39,273 nt of DNA from Desulfococcaceae bacterium HSG9 (GCA_030378005.1 JAUCGF010000128.1:1-39273), one strand, 5' to 3'; positions 8,971-18,500 are shown, counted from the stretch's first letter. Numbers and translations are program-made. The notes: generated from the sequence alone by a model not told the origin.

Positions 8971-9180
8971 ATGTTACACAGAGGAGACCGCGTCGAAATA
9001 TTCAGAAAATCGGATGATGAAAGTTGGCAAAATTATATGGACGAATTTGTCGGCGCACATGGTATCATCACAGATCCGGATACCAGTATTAATGATTCCG
9101 ATGCGTTGGTGGAAGTCAGCCTGGTCGATAAAGGCACCCATCGCTTGCCCCAAGACTGTATTCGTAAATTGGAGGACTGA
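8971..9180 (+). CDS. 69-aa acidic small-barrel (SH3/KOW-like) protein, copy A
   Basis: A small soluble protein with no family recognised with certainty. The pattern of alternating strands (GDRVEIF, AHGIITDP, ALVEVSLV, THRLPQDCI) suggests an SH3-like beta-barrel, by inspection only. ATG 8971 has AAAAAGGA about 8 bp upstream; an in-frame ATG at 8914 abutting the flavoprotein stop has no comparable site. It is co-directional with the redox operon and convergent with the MoxR ATPase. The copy at 19862 differs at a single residue (Asn versus Ser in the SWQ-x-YMDEF segment). Being duplicated with the ATPase suggests a functional link, but its distance from the flavoprotein gene also allows a role in the redox operon. 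Confidence 0.7.
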   Translation: MLHRGDRVEIFRKSDDESWQNYMDEFVGAHGIITDPDTSINDSDALVEVSLVDKGTHRLPQDCIRKLED

Positions 9181-9200
9181 TTCGCACTTGAATTAATAGC

Positions 9201-9331
9201 TATAAGTACTTGGACAAAAGTTTTTCGGTATTTTACGCACCGCTCAAGGCGGGTTTGCAACCCTCCGCACACTGTTGCCGGGTTGCAAACCCGGCAAGAG
9301 CGATGCTGGAAAACTTATGCCCAAGTACTTA
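9201..9331. repeat. 131-bp palindromic element between convergent genes, copy A
   Basis: Imperfect terminal inverted repeats (TATAAGTACTTGGACAAAAG at the left, and the complement of CTTATGCCCAAGTACTTA at the right) enclose a perfect hairpin, TTGCCGGGTT-GCA-AACCCGGCAA (9275-9297). The element fills the gap between the 3' ends of the small gene and the ATPase gene and could serve as a bidirectional terminator. Its shape is also that of a MITE. A similar end occurs near 38283-38303. Confidence 0.65.
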
Positions 9332-9348
9332 GGAACCCAACAATCCCA

Positions 9349-10296
9349 TCACAACTCTTCAATATCCTGATGATCTTTGAGTAAAATACTCAGATATGGC
9401 AGTTTTGACAGGTCTTCTTCCAGTTGCTCAAAGTGTTTGTCAGTCGCCAGGGACAACACCCGCAGCCAAACCAGGTATTCACTGGTGGCCGGCGGTTTGC
9501 GCAGATTTTGATCCCGCAAGGCCATAAAGCGTTTCATGGCCAGTTTCAGAAAATCATCGCTTAACGCGCTGAATTCATGGCGTCTGGTTTCAACGGCCGT
9601 TTCGACGATGGTGTCATTAAACACAATATGATGATACACGCATCGCCGCAAAAAAGGTGCCGGCAGGCGGCGTTCGCTGTTTGATGTGATAAACACAACA
9701 GGCCGCAGTTGCTTGGGTGCGGATACTTTCAGACCGGTTTCGGTGATGGTAAATTCCATTTGGTCCAGTTCATGGAGCAGATCATTGGGGAAATCTCGCG
9801 GAGCCTTGTCAATTTCATCAATGAGCAGCACTTGGGGAACGCCCTTTTTGTTGGCAAGTTCAAATGCCTCCCACAGAGGGCGCATGTCAAGATAGTCGGT
9901 TTTCTGTAATTCTTTGCCCGATTCGTTTTGTTGCGGATCAATATTGCGCAGGTGCGCGTCTCGGAAATAACGCACCATGTCAAAATCGTATAGCAGGTCT
10001 CGCGCCGTGCTTTCAGATTTTACCTGGAAATGAATACATTCCACCTTGAGACGCCAAGCTGCGTAATAGGCCGACTGGGTTTTGCCGGTTCCGGGTTCTC
10101 CAGTCAAAAGCAAAGGCTTGCCCACCGCGATTGCCGTATTGATAGTGTCCGCCAGCGCATCACCAGCCACAAAATATCGGGCATCTTGCTTTAACGAGTG
10201 GTCTTTATCCATAAAGGGACGCTTTGCCAACCAAGAATTATCTTCGATAGGGGCGTTCGCTTTGGGTGGTACCAGATCAAATGGATAATTGTTCAT
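9349..10296 (-). CDS. MoxR-type AAA+ ATPase, copy A
   Basis: A 315-aa AAA+ ATPase of the MoxR class. Walker A is GEPGTGKT (66-73), Walker B is VLLIDE (156-161), sensor-1 Asn is in VFITSN (201-206), and the arginine-finger region is PFLRRC (214-219). MoxR proteins are chaperone-like ATPases that work with vWA-domain partners, often to activate an enzyme or effector. No vWA gene adjoins this copy, but a degenerate vWA-like protein lies in the cassette between the two copies. The ATG is preceded by AGGAG. Copy B at 20240 differs at ten residues, six of them between residues 126 and 152. Confidence 0.9.
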   Translation of the reverse strand: MNNYPFDLVPPKANAPIEDNSWLAKRPFMDKDHSLKQDARYFVAGDALADTINTAIAVGKPLLLTGEPGTGKTQSAYYAAWRLKVECIHFQVKSESTARDLLYDFDMVRYFRDAHLRNIDPQQNESGKELQKTDYLDMRPLWEAFELANKKGVPQVLLIDEIDKAPRDFPNDLLHELDQMEFTITETGLKVSAPKQLRPVVFITSNSERRLPAPFLRRCVYHHIVFNDTIVETAVETRRHEFSALSDDFLKLAMKRFMALRDQNLRKPPATSEYLVWLRVLSLATDKHFEQLEEDLSKLPYLSILLKDHQDIEEL

Positions 10297-10361
10297 ATAT
10301 TCGTTCTCCTTTTATATTGAAACAACGAAATGCACGAAATACACGAAAAAGACAAAAGAAA

Positions 10362-10600
10362 AATTTAATAATTTTTCATGTTGAAGTTCAGGATAATGGC
10401 CAAATTGTTAATAAAGCTCAAAACATGCCCCAATAATCTTATCACCTACTTCTCTAACCTGGATTATTCATAAATTCCAGCAAAAACAGTTTATCTTATT
10501 GATAAATATATAAATTTAGAAAAGCAGCTAAAAAACTCAGTTTTTTACTACATTCTGAATTTGCAGTAAAAAGTGCATTTATGAATAATTCAGACTAAAT
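10362..10600 (-). pseudogene. Decayed GxxExxY gene, internally deleted and interrupted by a MITE
   Basis: Minus-strand translation over about 10362-10410 gives FGHYPELQHEKLLN, matching the C-terminus of the intact gene (FGHYPKLEYERLLN). Just beyond, at about 10426-10457, CCCCAATAATCTTATCAC matches the intact gene's 5' coding region (CCCCGACAATCTTATAAC), so most of the interior has been lost. The 5' remnant is then cut by the element at 10458-10594. It is clearly non-functional. Confidence 0.7.
10458..10594. mobile_element. 137-bp MITE with 4-bp target duplication
   Basis: Ends CCTGGATTATTCATAAA and (as complement) TCTGAATTATTCATAAA form 17-bp inverted repeats with two mismatches. The element is flanked on both sides by CTAA (10454-10457 and 10595-10598), a direct target duplication. 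The same terminus starts at 39152-39168 at the end of the window, where the interior is also similar. The MITE is therefore probably a deletion derivative of that insertion sequence. A 4-bp duplication would suit IS1380-type elements, but the family is not proved. Confidence 0.7.
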
Positions 10601-10642
10601 ATTTTTTTTCGTGAATTTCGTGTGTTTCGTTGTTTCATGTGT

Positions 10643-11023
10643 TTAATTCAATAATCTTTCGTATTCAAGTTTGGGATAATGCCCAAAATTTGCCAAAAGC
10701 CCCAACCGCATGTTCGTTGCTTTCAGATAATTGATAACCTGCGCCCGATGTTCGTTCGCCAGATTTTTAACGGCTTTCAACTCCACAATAATCTTTCCAT
10801 AGCAAACAAAATCAGGTTCATAGCTTTTTTCGAGTTTAACCCCCTTGTAAAAAAGGTCCAGTGCCGGTTTTTCTAAGAAAGGGATTCCCTGGTTTTGAAA
10901 TTCCAGTTTCAAGCACTGCTGATACACGGCTTCCAGAAACCCGTTCCCTTTTTCCTTATAAATCTCAAAAAAAGCCCCGACAATCTTATAACTCTCTTCC
11001 TTAAATATAATTTTATGTGTCAT
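10643..11023 (-). CDS. GxxExxY family protein (PD-(D/E)XK-like fold)
   Basis: A 126-aa protein with the signature G28-x2-E31-x2-Y34. Nuclease-fold residues are P70-D71 and E81-L-K83, the pattern of the PDDEXK_3 group. The biochemical role of GxxExxY proteins is unknown; nuclease activity is a fold-based guess. The gene is complete and opens with ATG after a weak GGAA site. It lies inside an inverted-repeat-bounded element next to a decayed relative, so it is probably a passenger of that element rather than part of the neighbouring TIR-CHAT operon, although it shares the same strand. Confidence 0.85.
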   Translation of the reverse strand: MTHKIIFKEESYKIVGAFFEIYKEKGNGFLEAVYQQCLKLEFQNQGIPFLEKPALDLFYKGVKLEKSYEPDFVCYGKIIVELKAVKNLANEHRAQVINYLKATNMRLGLLANFGHYPKLEYERLLN

Positions 11024-11091
11024 GTTATTTCCAATTTATTTTTTGTCTTTTTCGTGTGTTTAGTGCATTTCGTTGTTTCAGAAGTCAAAAA

Positions 11092-13563
11092 TCAATAATC
11101 AAATTTCTTTCCCCCACTCTTTTTTACAACCCCGCCAGTTTTCTCATCCACTTTCCACGCCTCTCTACGCAGCTTTTTCAACTCCTCAATGGTCTGCTCA
11201 TACCGTCCGCCGGTTTTTTTCAATATTTTCTGCAACACTTTGTCCCTTCGTTCTATTGGCAAGCGGATATTGTGGGTTCGTAAAAACAGCAACAAATCTT
11301 TTTTGGCCACCGTTTCCATTTCATCCAACAGCCAGAAAACAGTGCGCTTTAAATCCAGATCGTCAAATTTTTCATCTTCCATATATTCCGCGAAAGCGGG
11401 CGGATTTTTAACAATGAACGAGACACTCAACAAGGCAAACTGGTTTTTTTGCAGTTTGGGAACAAATTCATGATCCCACCATTCCACATAGCCCTTCAAG
11501 CTTTCAGGATTGATCAGATTTGCAGCTCGCACGGGTTCATGCCGCACATAAACCAGGGTTTGTTTGCCGGATTCGCCGTGGCTTTTATTGCGGATGCGCG
11601 CGGGAATATCTTCGAGGGTGTTCACCTCAAAGGTCTGAGCCAGCATACTGCCGAAAGCGGTGTCATAATTTTCCAGATGAAGGGGCCAGGCTGGACGAAT
11701 AGGATAGACAAAGGTGTTGCTCAAATCTTCCCGCAACTCGACCCATACCCGTTTGTGAAAAACCTCAATACCCTGGCCTTCTTCTCCATACCAGACAAAC
11801 ACCTGACTTTTGGGCTTTTTTTCACGCATCATGAGACGGGTGTTTGCCACAACATAACTGAATTGGGACACCCGATCAATTTTCAGATGCCAGTGGGGAT
11901 CATCGGTGAGCCGGTCAGGTGGCGTGGGCGGTTTGGCTTTCCACTGACTATAATGACAATGAAATACGGGGGTGATCCAACGGATATCCGCAGTACTCAG
12001 ATTATGCTCCGTCATTCGGGCGTACAGGGTGGCAACGGCCTGATGCGGGGGAACGGCCCGAAGCAGAATATTTTTCCAAAGGGCGATAGCTTGGGATTGG
12101 GCAGCGGAGATATAAACAATGGCACGATTGGTGATCACGGCCTGAATAAAATCGCCCAGTTGCATGCCCGCGCCCAGAAAGCCGCCCGCATCTCCCAGGC
12201 AACAGTTCACATACACCAGCAAGGGCGGTTTTTCCATGTTTTGCAAGCACAGGGCAAAATCGGTCACGGGTATGTCCGTTCGGTTTAGATTTTCCCCTTG
12301 AGCAAAGATAAGGCGCGTCTTTTTGCCATCGCTCTCGCCATGCCCGTAATAATAGACCAGTTGCGGCTTTAATTCCTTAACCTGACGGACAAAATCATCC
12401 CATGTTGCAGCCACTCGGATATGATTGTCAAAAGAGAGGGTTTGGTCATGGCTGGAGAGGATGTCTTCAAGTTCTTCCAAATGATCGTCAGCTTTGGTGT
12501 CCGCGACCCCGGCCGGCTGCGGGGCAACGATCAGTAACCGTGGCGAAGGCGGCAGTTCACAGGCACCATTTTCAGAGCGGCGCGCAATCGACACAGACCA
12601 TCCGGCAGTGCATCGGAAGATGCCCTTGTTGGCTATCAGGTTCCAAGGCAGACTCGCGATATGTTCATCCTCGGTCAAGATACGCAGGTCCAAGTCTTTT
12701 GCGCCGCGCAGGTGATCCTGTTCCTTTTCGGGCAGGTTGCCGATGGTTTGGTCGTATAAATACTGGCCCAAATCAAGTTGAACCCGTTCATCAAAATTTT
12801 TCAGCTTTTTCGGGGTGAATTTGATGATAGAATCCAAGATATCGCCCAATGTTGTGGATTGATCATCCAGAGGTTTGACCTTCCGATCCAGCTTCGGTTC
12901 AGGCAATGGAAAGCCTTGTGCCGTATTCTTTCCAGATTGCGTCTCCCCCTGTACCGTAATCTTTCCAGATTGCGCGCCCTGGTAAATCCATCCATTGTAG
13001 TGACCGCCATCAGCCTTGATTTCAATAAAAACCGGAGCCTTGAGATTGAGTGCGCCAGCCTTTAGTTTATTCAATTTTTGGGGTTTTTGCGTGGAAATAG
13101 CTGATTTTTCAAGCTTGAGAGTCTCATGCACTTTTTTCGCAATAAAAGCGCAATCCCGTTCCATTTTCCCGAATAGGTTAAAAAACCATCTGAAAAAGCC
13201 GGTGTTTCTTTCCTCCAGATGGATGGCCTGAATTTTGTTCAGCCATGCTACTTTTTCCCACGCACAAGGTTTGATGATCACCGGAATCATCCGTAGCCCT
13301 TCCTTTGCCCTTCTTTCAAGAAATAAAGGGATTTCCGTATCACAGATAAATTTGGAAGCCAGGAAATCCGCAGATATCAGTAGAATGGCAGCCTCGGCCT
13401 GTTTCAGCGCTTTGTTTATCTCCTCGCGCCAATCCTCACCGGCCCCGATCATTTTATCATGCCAAAGGGCTATCTGGTTTTCTTTGCGGAATGCTCCCAG
13501 GTGGGTCATCAAACGGTCTTTGAATTTTTTGTCCTTATGGCTGTAGCTGATGAAAACGTTCAT
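11092..13563 (-). CDS. TIR-CHAT-(inactive STAND-like) effector protein
   Basis: An 823-aa multidomain protein. Residues 1-150 are a TIR domain: the VFISYSHKD start, then SADFLASKFICDTE with E77 in the NADase catalytic position. After a linker, residues ~285-545 form a CHAT (caspase-like) peptidase with His408 in YYYGHGE and Cys455 (or Cys454) in VNCCLGDAG. Residues ~585-760 begin with VFVWYGEEGQGIEVF, which looks like a STAND-type P-loop whose Lys has been lost (GxxGxGI). The last ~60 residues are basic. No signal peptide or membrane segment is seen. Its ATG overlaps the stop of the DUF1703 gene by 4 bp, so translation is coupled. NAD+ cleavage or proteolysis triggered by a MoxR/vWA switch, leading to cell death, is the inferred role. 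Confidence 0.8.
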   Translation of the reverse strand: MNVFISYSHKDKKFKDRLMTHLGAFRKENQIALWHDKMIGAGEDWREEINKALKQAEAAILLISADFLASKFICDTEIPLFLERRAKEGLRMIPVIIKPCAWEKVAWLNKIQAIHLEERNTGFFRWFFNLFGKMERDCAFIAKKVHETLKLEKSAISTQKPQKLNKLKAGALNLKAPVFIEIKADGGHYNGWIYQGAQSGKITVQGETQSGKNTAQGFPLPEPKLDRKVKPLDDQSTTLGDILDSIIKFTPKKLKNFDERVQLDLGQYLYDQTIGNLPEKEQDHLRGAKDLDLRILTEDEHIASLPWNLIANKGIFRCTAGWSVSIARRSENGACELPPSPRLLIVAPQPAGVADTKADDHLEELEDILSSHDQTLSFDNHIRVAATWDDFVRQVKELKPQLVYYYGHGESDGKKTRLIFAQGENLNRTDIPVTDFALCLQNMEKPPLLVYVNCCLGDAGGFLGAGMQLGDFIQAVITNRAIVYISAAQSQAIALWKNILLRAVPPHQAVATLYARMTEHNLSTADIRWITPVFHCHYSQWKAKPPTPPDRLTDDPHWHLKIDRVSQFSYVVANTRLMMREKKPKSQVFVWYGEEGQGIEVFHKRVWVELREDLSNTFVYPIRPAWPLHLENYDTAFGSMLAQTFEVNTLEDIPARIRNKSHGESGKQTLVYVRHEPVRAANLINPESLKGYVEWWDHEFVPKLQKNQFALLSVSFIVKNPPAFAEYMEDEKFDDLDLKRTVFWLLDEMETVAKKDLLLFLRTHNIRLPIERRDKVLQKILKKTGGRYEQTIEELKKLRREAWKVDEKTGGVVKKSGGKKFDY

Positions 13564-15170
13564 GTTTGTAAATTCAACTCCTCAATCTTCCATTCCCTGA
13601 TATTTCTTTCCTCCGAACTGAAGTCAATGCCCACCAGAATTACTTTTACACCTTCACCCCGATACTTTTCAGCATATCCTTTTTGCTTGATCTGGCTGAT
13701 GGCCCGGCCGGCATTTTGATTGCATTTGAATTCAATGATAAACACTTTGTCCGTCAATTCGATCAACAGGTCGATCCTGCCTTTGCCAGTCAGCACTTCA
13801 TTGACGGCATCAATGCCCGATCCGCACATCATCATGTAAAACAGGGAATGAAAATAGCCTTCATCTCTGTTGGTGATCAGCGTATAAGGGATGCTGGCAA
13901 AAAGGGATTTGACGATATCGAAAAACGCATCGTACCGGCCATTGTCAAGATGGTCCGGAAGATATATCATCCTCGCACTTTTGCCGTTATCCACCTTGGA
14001 CCAGGCGGCGAACAGATGTCTGAGAAAAGAGATTCGGACTTCCTCATTGGGGTAGGAAAGAACATATATGTTTTCAGCGATATGCCGGCTCGAAACCTCT
14101 TTGACGTCCTTGATGGTCAGATAACCGGTCTGAAATAGAACAGGTTCGATATTCAGGTTTTCAATATCATAAGCGGAAAATGTATCCCGCACGGCTTCGA
14201 TATTTTCCAGGTTCGGCAGGTAATAGTTTTTTTCTTTTAAAAGCGAAATCAGGAAGGCCGGTGAACCGGTCTCGAACCAGTAATTGGCAAAGGTGAACGT
14301 ATTCAACAAATTCAGAATCGAAACCGGATTGTAGACCATCACCCGGTTATCCGTAAACCGGAAGCCGTAATACCAGGTTTTCAATTTTTCAACGGTTTCA
14401 TCGCAGCTTAAATTCAATTTGTTCGCAAGCAATCGGATGTGTCCGTGAAAAAATTGAAGCAATTCTTCATGTGTGTATCCCAACAAAGCAGCGTATTTTT
14501 CCTGCATGGTCAAATCGTCGAGATTGTTCAGCTCGGAAAATATGGAAACCTTGGTAAACTTCGACACCCCGGTGATAAACACAAATCGAAGGGATGCGGC
14601 TGCATCGGCGCTTTTCAAGATACCGTAAAAGCCTTTCAAAAACTCCCTGTTTTCAGCCGCGATTTTCAACGCTTTTTCTCCCTTGCCGAGAAAATCAATG
14701 ACCGGCTTGTCGTATTCATCAACCAGCACAACCACATCACGACCGGTCTTTTCCTTCAGTTTCAAGATAAGTTCCCTGAATTTTGTGGCGGCAAACGGCG
14801 TTTTCAATTCAATTTGACATTTGGCGGCCTCTTCTTCAAGAGCAAAATTCAACACCGTGTTCAGCTCATCGGGCGACCGGTGGGGCATGGCATTAAAATC
14901 AAGCAAAATGACAGGAAACGGCTCCCATTTCCAGGTATCCTCCCTGTCGATCCAGAGCTTTTTGAACAGCTCTTTTTTGCCTTTGAACAAGGCTTCAAAT
15001 GTAGAAATCAGAAGCGACTTTCCGAATCTTCGGGGCCGCGCTAAAAAATAGAGTTTTCTGGATTTCGCCAATTGATGCACATATTCGGTTTTGTCCACAT
15101 ACAAGCAGTTTTCAGAGATGATATGACTGAATGACTGCATGCTGATGGGGAGTTCTTTATGAACGGGCAT
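13560..15170 (-). CDS. AAA-ATPase-like / PD-(D/E)XK protein (DUF1703 family)
   Basis: A 536-aa protein of the common AAA-ATPase_like + DUF1703 architecture. The P-loop is RPRRFGKS (45-52) and Walker B with sensor is VLVDEYDKP (148-156). The C-terminal ~110 residues hold a PD-(D/E)XK nuclease-type core, GRIDLLIEL followed by FIIEFKC. Members occur in many copies in anaerobe genomes; their function is unsettled, with defence or mobile-element roles proposed. ATG 15170 is chosen because AAGGA lies 6 bp upstream; a start 39 bp earlier is in frame but has no site. It is the first gene of the two-gene unit with the TIR-CHAT protein. An inverted-repeat element (15192-15516) lies just upstream. Confidence 0.85.
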   Translation of the reverse strand: MPVHKELPISMQSFSHIISENCLYVDKTEYVHQLAKSRKLYFLARPRRFGKSLLISTFEALFKGKKELFKKLWIDREDTWKWEPFPVILLDFNAMPHRSPDELNTVLNFALEEEAAKCQIELKTPFAATKFRELILKLKEKTGRDVVVLVDEYDKPVIDFLGKGEKALKIAAENREFLKGFYGILKSADAAASLRFVFITGVSKFTKVSIFSELNNLDDLTMQEKYAALLGYTHEELLQFFHGHIRLLANKLNLSCDETVEKLKTWYYGFRFTDNRVMVYNPVSILNLLNTFTFANYWFETGSPAFLISLLKEKNYYLPNLENIEAVRDTFSAYDIENLNIEPVLFQTGYLTIKDVKEVSSRHIAENIYVLSYPNEEVRISFLRHLFAAWSKVDNGKSARMIYLPDHLDNGRYDAFFDIVKSLFASIPYTLITNRDEGYFHSLFYMMMCGSGIDAVNEVLTGKGRIDLLIELTDKVFIIEFKCNQNAGRAISQIKQKGYAEKYRGEGVKVILVGIDFSSEERNIREWKIEELNLQT

Positions 15171-15541
15171 TTTCTTTTCCTTGATCAAAAAATTGAAACA
15201 ACGAAACACACGAAAGGCACGAAAAAGATACTGATTCTAACGAATTTTGCAGACAGGCAGGCTTTGAATGGCAGGGGCCTGTGGCAACGGTGCGGGCATC
15301 CTGTTTGCACATAAGAACTACAGGGACGACGGATAAGAACAGGAATGAGCATTTTCCTTTTCTTATCCGATTTCCTTGTAGTTTTGTGCCTGCGATCGCG
15401 AACAGAATTATTTCTCGCAACCTTGATAGATAAAGGTGGTTCATCTCTAAAGATAAAAAAGCCAATATCATTTTTAACATATTCTTTTTTCGCGCCTTTC
15501 GTGTGTTTCGTTGTTTAAAAGGGTAACAGTGTAAAGCGTTA
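15171..15541. other. Gap between the vWA-FGS-like gene and the DUF1703 gene
   Basis: No gene is visible. The gap is almost filled by the inverted-repeat pair at 15192-15516, with a hairpin at 15317-15382 (inner stem CGGATAAG 15330-15337 / CTTATCCG 15362-15369, outer stem ACTACAGGG / CCTTGTAGT). Confidence 0.6.
15192..15516. repeat. Inverted-repeat-bounded element without a gene
   Basis: The ends 15192-15227 (ATTGAAACAACGAAACACAC...) and 15485-15516 (complement of the same) are the same repeat family that bounds the GxxExxY element at 10316-11080. The interior is about 255 bp and carries an imperfect hairpin but no recognisable GxxExxY sequence. It may be an emptied or MITE-like version of that element. 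Confidence 0.6.
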
Positions 15542-18500
15542 CTAAGGCATCCTCAGCAGGCGAAAGCCGAGAAAGCTGAGGCGGGAGACCGGCTCGCGGC
15601 TCCAGCGATTCGCCGACCGGCAGCCCGTGGCGGTGCCCATCCAACAGCCGCCCCGACAGACACGGTTCGAGCCTGTAGAGGGTCCTTTAGGATCGGCTAC
15701 TGGGCTGGATGAATAATTTCCAAACCAATCTTGGCACCATTCATATACATTTCCATGCATGTCATGAAGCCCCCAGACATTGGGAGATTTTTCCCCTACC
15801 GAATGTGTCTTATCTCCCGAATTACCGCAATACCATCCCATTTTAACCAGATTGGGGTCTTGTCCGCATTTAATTTCCGTGATTTCCCCGTTGGCAAAAG
15901 CTGTCTGACTCCCAGCCCGGGCCGCATATTCCCATTCGGCTTCGGTCGGGAGACGGTACTTGTCAGTTTTTTCCTTTTGGTTCAATTTTTTAATAAAATC
16001 CTGTACATCGTTCCAGGAAACACTTTCCACCGGACAATTATCCCCGCATTTTTTAAATCTCGACGGATTGTTTCCCATCACAGCTTTCCACTGCGCTTGG
16101 GTCACTTCCGTTGTTCCCATGTAAAACCCCTTACTCAACGTCACCTCGTGCTGTTTCTTTTCATTATCCCGCCCTTTTTCACTCTCCGGGCTGCCCATCA
16201 TAAACTTGCCTGGCGGAATATAGACGAATTTCATTTTTAGTGAGTTGGTGATCGGTTGAAATGTTTCTGTTCTAATTTTTACCAAACGCACTTCAATGGC
16301 TATATCTTTTTTTTCTAATGTAATCCATTCTCTGTAAGCCTTATATTCCTCGCTGCTGACCTCAATATCATATCGCCCTGGTGGCAATAAAATGCCGTCT
16401 TGATACGTTACCTTACTGTTTTTGATACTTATTGTGGCATTTTTAGGTGTAGTTTTTACTGTCAAGGCGTATTGAGCAGACCCGGTCAGCGGTCGAACAA
16501 GCACTATCGGTTCCTCTTTTCCCAAAGTTAGCAATCTGACGGTTGGCCCTTTTCCCAAAGCCAGCAATATTTCACGTTCACTGACAACAATATCATTTCC
16601 GGGCTCTAAAAGTTTTTCAATGGTGCTGATCCATTTCAATTCTAAATTCAAACCTCGTGCCAATTCTTTATATTTAAGGCTAAGCGCAGCAACATCAATT
16701 ACTTTATTAGCCTTTATTACAGCTTTTAAAGCTTTTGCTAATTCTGTATCATCCTTTCCCACGAACTCTTCAACATACCACCATATCAATTGGCTATCCG
16801 TCAGCCACGGTGTTAGATCCCCCCTGAATTGTGATAACGCCTGTTCAGGTTGCCCATCCCCATTCTGATCAGGATGAACACGATACAACACATCAACCGA
16901 ACCGGTTTTCAGCAGGGCATTTCGAAAGTTGCTCAATTCAGAAGTTGTCACATCCTTTTCAGAAAATTCAAGCCCCACACTCATCATCCGCCCTGTCGGA
17001 GATTTATCGCCTAATCTTTCCTTCCATGTCGCAATTTTTAACGCTTTTTGATCCTGTTCAGCACCACCTTCCGGGCAGCACACAACGGTTAATCCAATAT
17101 CGGGATATTTATCAACACAGTTTCTTTCGACATCCTGCAAAGCCAAACCCAAAACGGTTTTTTGGTCAATACCGGTATCAAACTCTTTGACCGACCGATA
17201 CCCGTTGCCGTACAACGTCATTCGATACTTGCGGTTATCTAATAGCGGTTTTTTAGCAAACGCGCCGACTTCATCTGACTCTTGTTCAACTTTCCAAGTA
17301 TCATTTTCCCAAATTTCCAATCGGGCCGGCGTCTTTTCCAATCCGGTAATCTCCAGATTGGGTATCGGCCCGGACGCATCCTGTTTGCATTTGATCATCC
17401 ATCCAAACGATGCCAAAAAGCATAAAATCAAAACACCCAAACACGCCCGTTGCCAGCTTTTGACAAAATTGCCGATTTCCAGGGGATTGTCTTCAACCTT
17501 GGCCAGTCGTTGCAAGGCAGCCCTGTTTTTAGGTTTCCGTATAGGTATCTTTTCCTGTTCATCTGGGAAACCATGATTCGACAAACTATCCCCAAGGGTT
17601 TTTCCCAGGGGTGAGTGCATCAATTCCCCGAATCGCCGGCCGTCCCCTTGGCCCAGTTCCAGACGCACCCGCTCCCGAACCGCCTCCCAGGACAAATAGG
17701 CCAGACTATCTTTGGGTTCATCAGGTTCGGCTTTTTCCACCCGATTCAGGATAAATTTCAACACATCTTTTGGTTCATCATCGGTTCGACAGGTCAGAAA
17801 ACCTTCACGCAGCACCTTTAACACGTCATCGGAAAACCGCAAACCCGAATCCGTTTGGGTGGTATTTGGAAGGGCGTACAGACATTCGATCTGTTCGGGA
17901 GCAAGATGGGGATGAAAGCGCATACGCAGTTCATCGGCCAGACCCGGCGTAATGGGTTGAATCATGGCGCAATCTTGGGCCCAGGGCAATGCGTCGCCCA
18001 GCAGATGGGCTGCCCACACATCCAATGTCGTATCCGCAAGATCGGGCAGGCGGTTATCCTGAATCGAAGCGTCTGTTCCTTGTTCACGCGTTCCTTGCTC
18101 GGTTAAAAACCGCCGGATGGCCTGAAGAATGCCGTCTTTTGTGGCCGGACAAAGTGGAATCTTGTTTCGGATCGGCAGGGAGACGGATTCATCCAGGAAT
18201 TTTTTGGCTCTGAGTTCCATCCAGGCAACCATAGGCCACCGGGATATGGATTCCAAAGCAAAGATATTCTGACCCCGCTGAAAGCTTTTGCCATCCGTGA
18301 AGATCAACATGAGAATGCCCCTGCGGTGGTCTTCGAGATCGTCCAAGTGATACACGGAACCGTCCGGGGTTTTGAATGTCTCCGGCGATCCTCTGAACTT
18401 GCCATATAACACCGGAACGCCGCACCGGATCATGCCGTTCGCCAGTTCTGCGGCAATCGTATTCCAATCCAGGGCTTCCGCGTAAACGTCTTCCAGAATC

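Larger units (their letters stand above)
8836..10312. repeat. Duplicated 1.48-kb module, copy A
   Basis: This block is repeated in the same orientation at 19727-21202. It spans the last 25 codons of the flavoprotein gene, the 69-aa protein gene, a 131-bp palindromic element and the whole convergent MoxR-type ATPase gene. Homology ends on the left inside the flavoprotein codons and on the right just after the ATPase ribosome-binding site, where copy A meets the inverted-repeat element beginning at 10316. Because copy A contains the intact flavoprotein gene and copy B only its tail, copy A appears to be the parental arrangement. Confidence 0.93.
10297..10642. other. Gap holding nested repeats and a decayed gene
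   Basis: This stretch holds no intact gene. It contains, in order, an inverted-repeat end (10316-10352), remains of a second GxxExxY gene, a 137-bp MITE inserted within those remains, and an inverse copy of the same end (10605-10637). Confidence 0.7.
10316..11080. mobile_element. Inverted-repeat-bounded element carrying a GxxExxY gene
   Basis: The left end (10316-10352) and the right end (11045-11080) are near-identical inverted repeats of about 36 bp. Both contain AAACAACGAAATGCAC and ACACGAAAAAGAC. A third, inverse copy lies at 10605-10637, between a decayed and an intact GxxExxY gene. A separate pair of similar ends occurs at 15192-15516. No transposase is present, so movement, if any, would depend on outside enzymes. 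The left end begins where the duplicated block ends, implying that the element set this junction. Confidence 0.6.

Noticed and set aside
11449..12288. 279-codon plus-strand frame opposite the TIR-CHAT gene
   Set aside because: Antisense to a gene with clear TIR and CHAT motifs; its own translation shows no recognisable domain.
15542..16240. Catalytic formylglycine-generating enzyme
   Set aside because: The first catalytic Cys position is Gly, no sulfatase gene is present, and the domain is fused to a vWA-like membrane protein, so a binding role is more likely.
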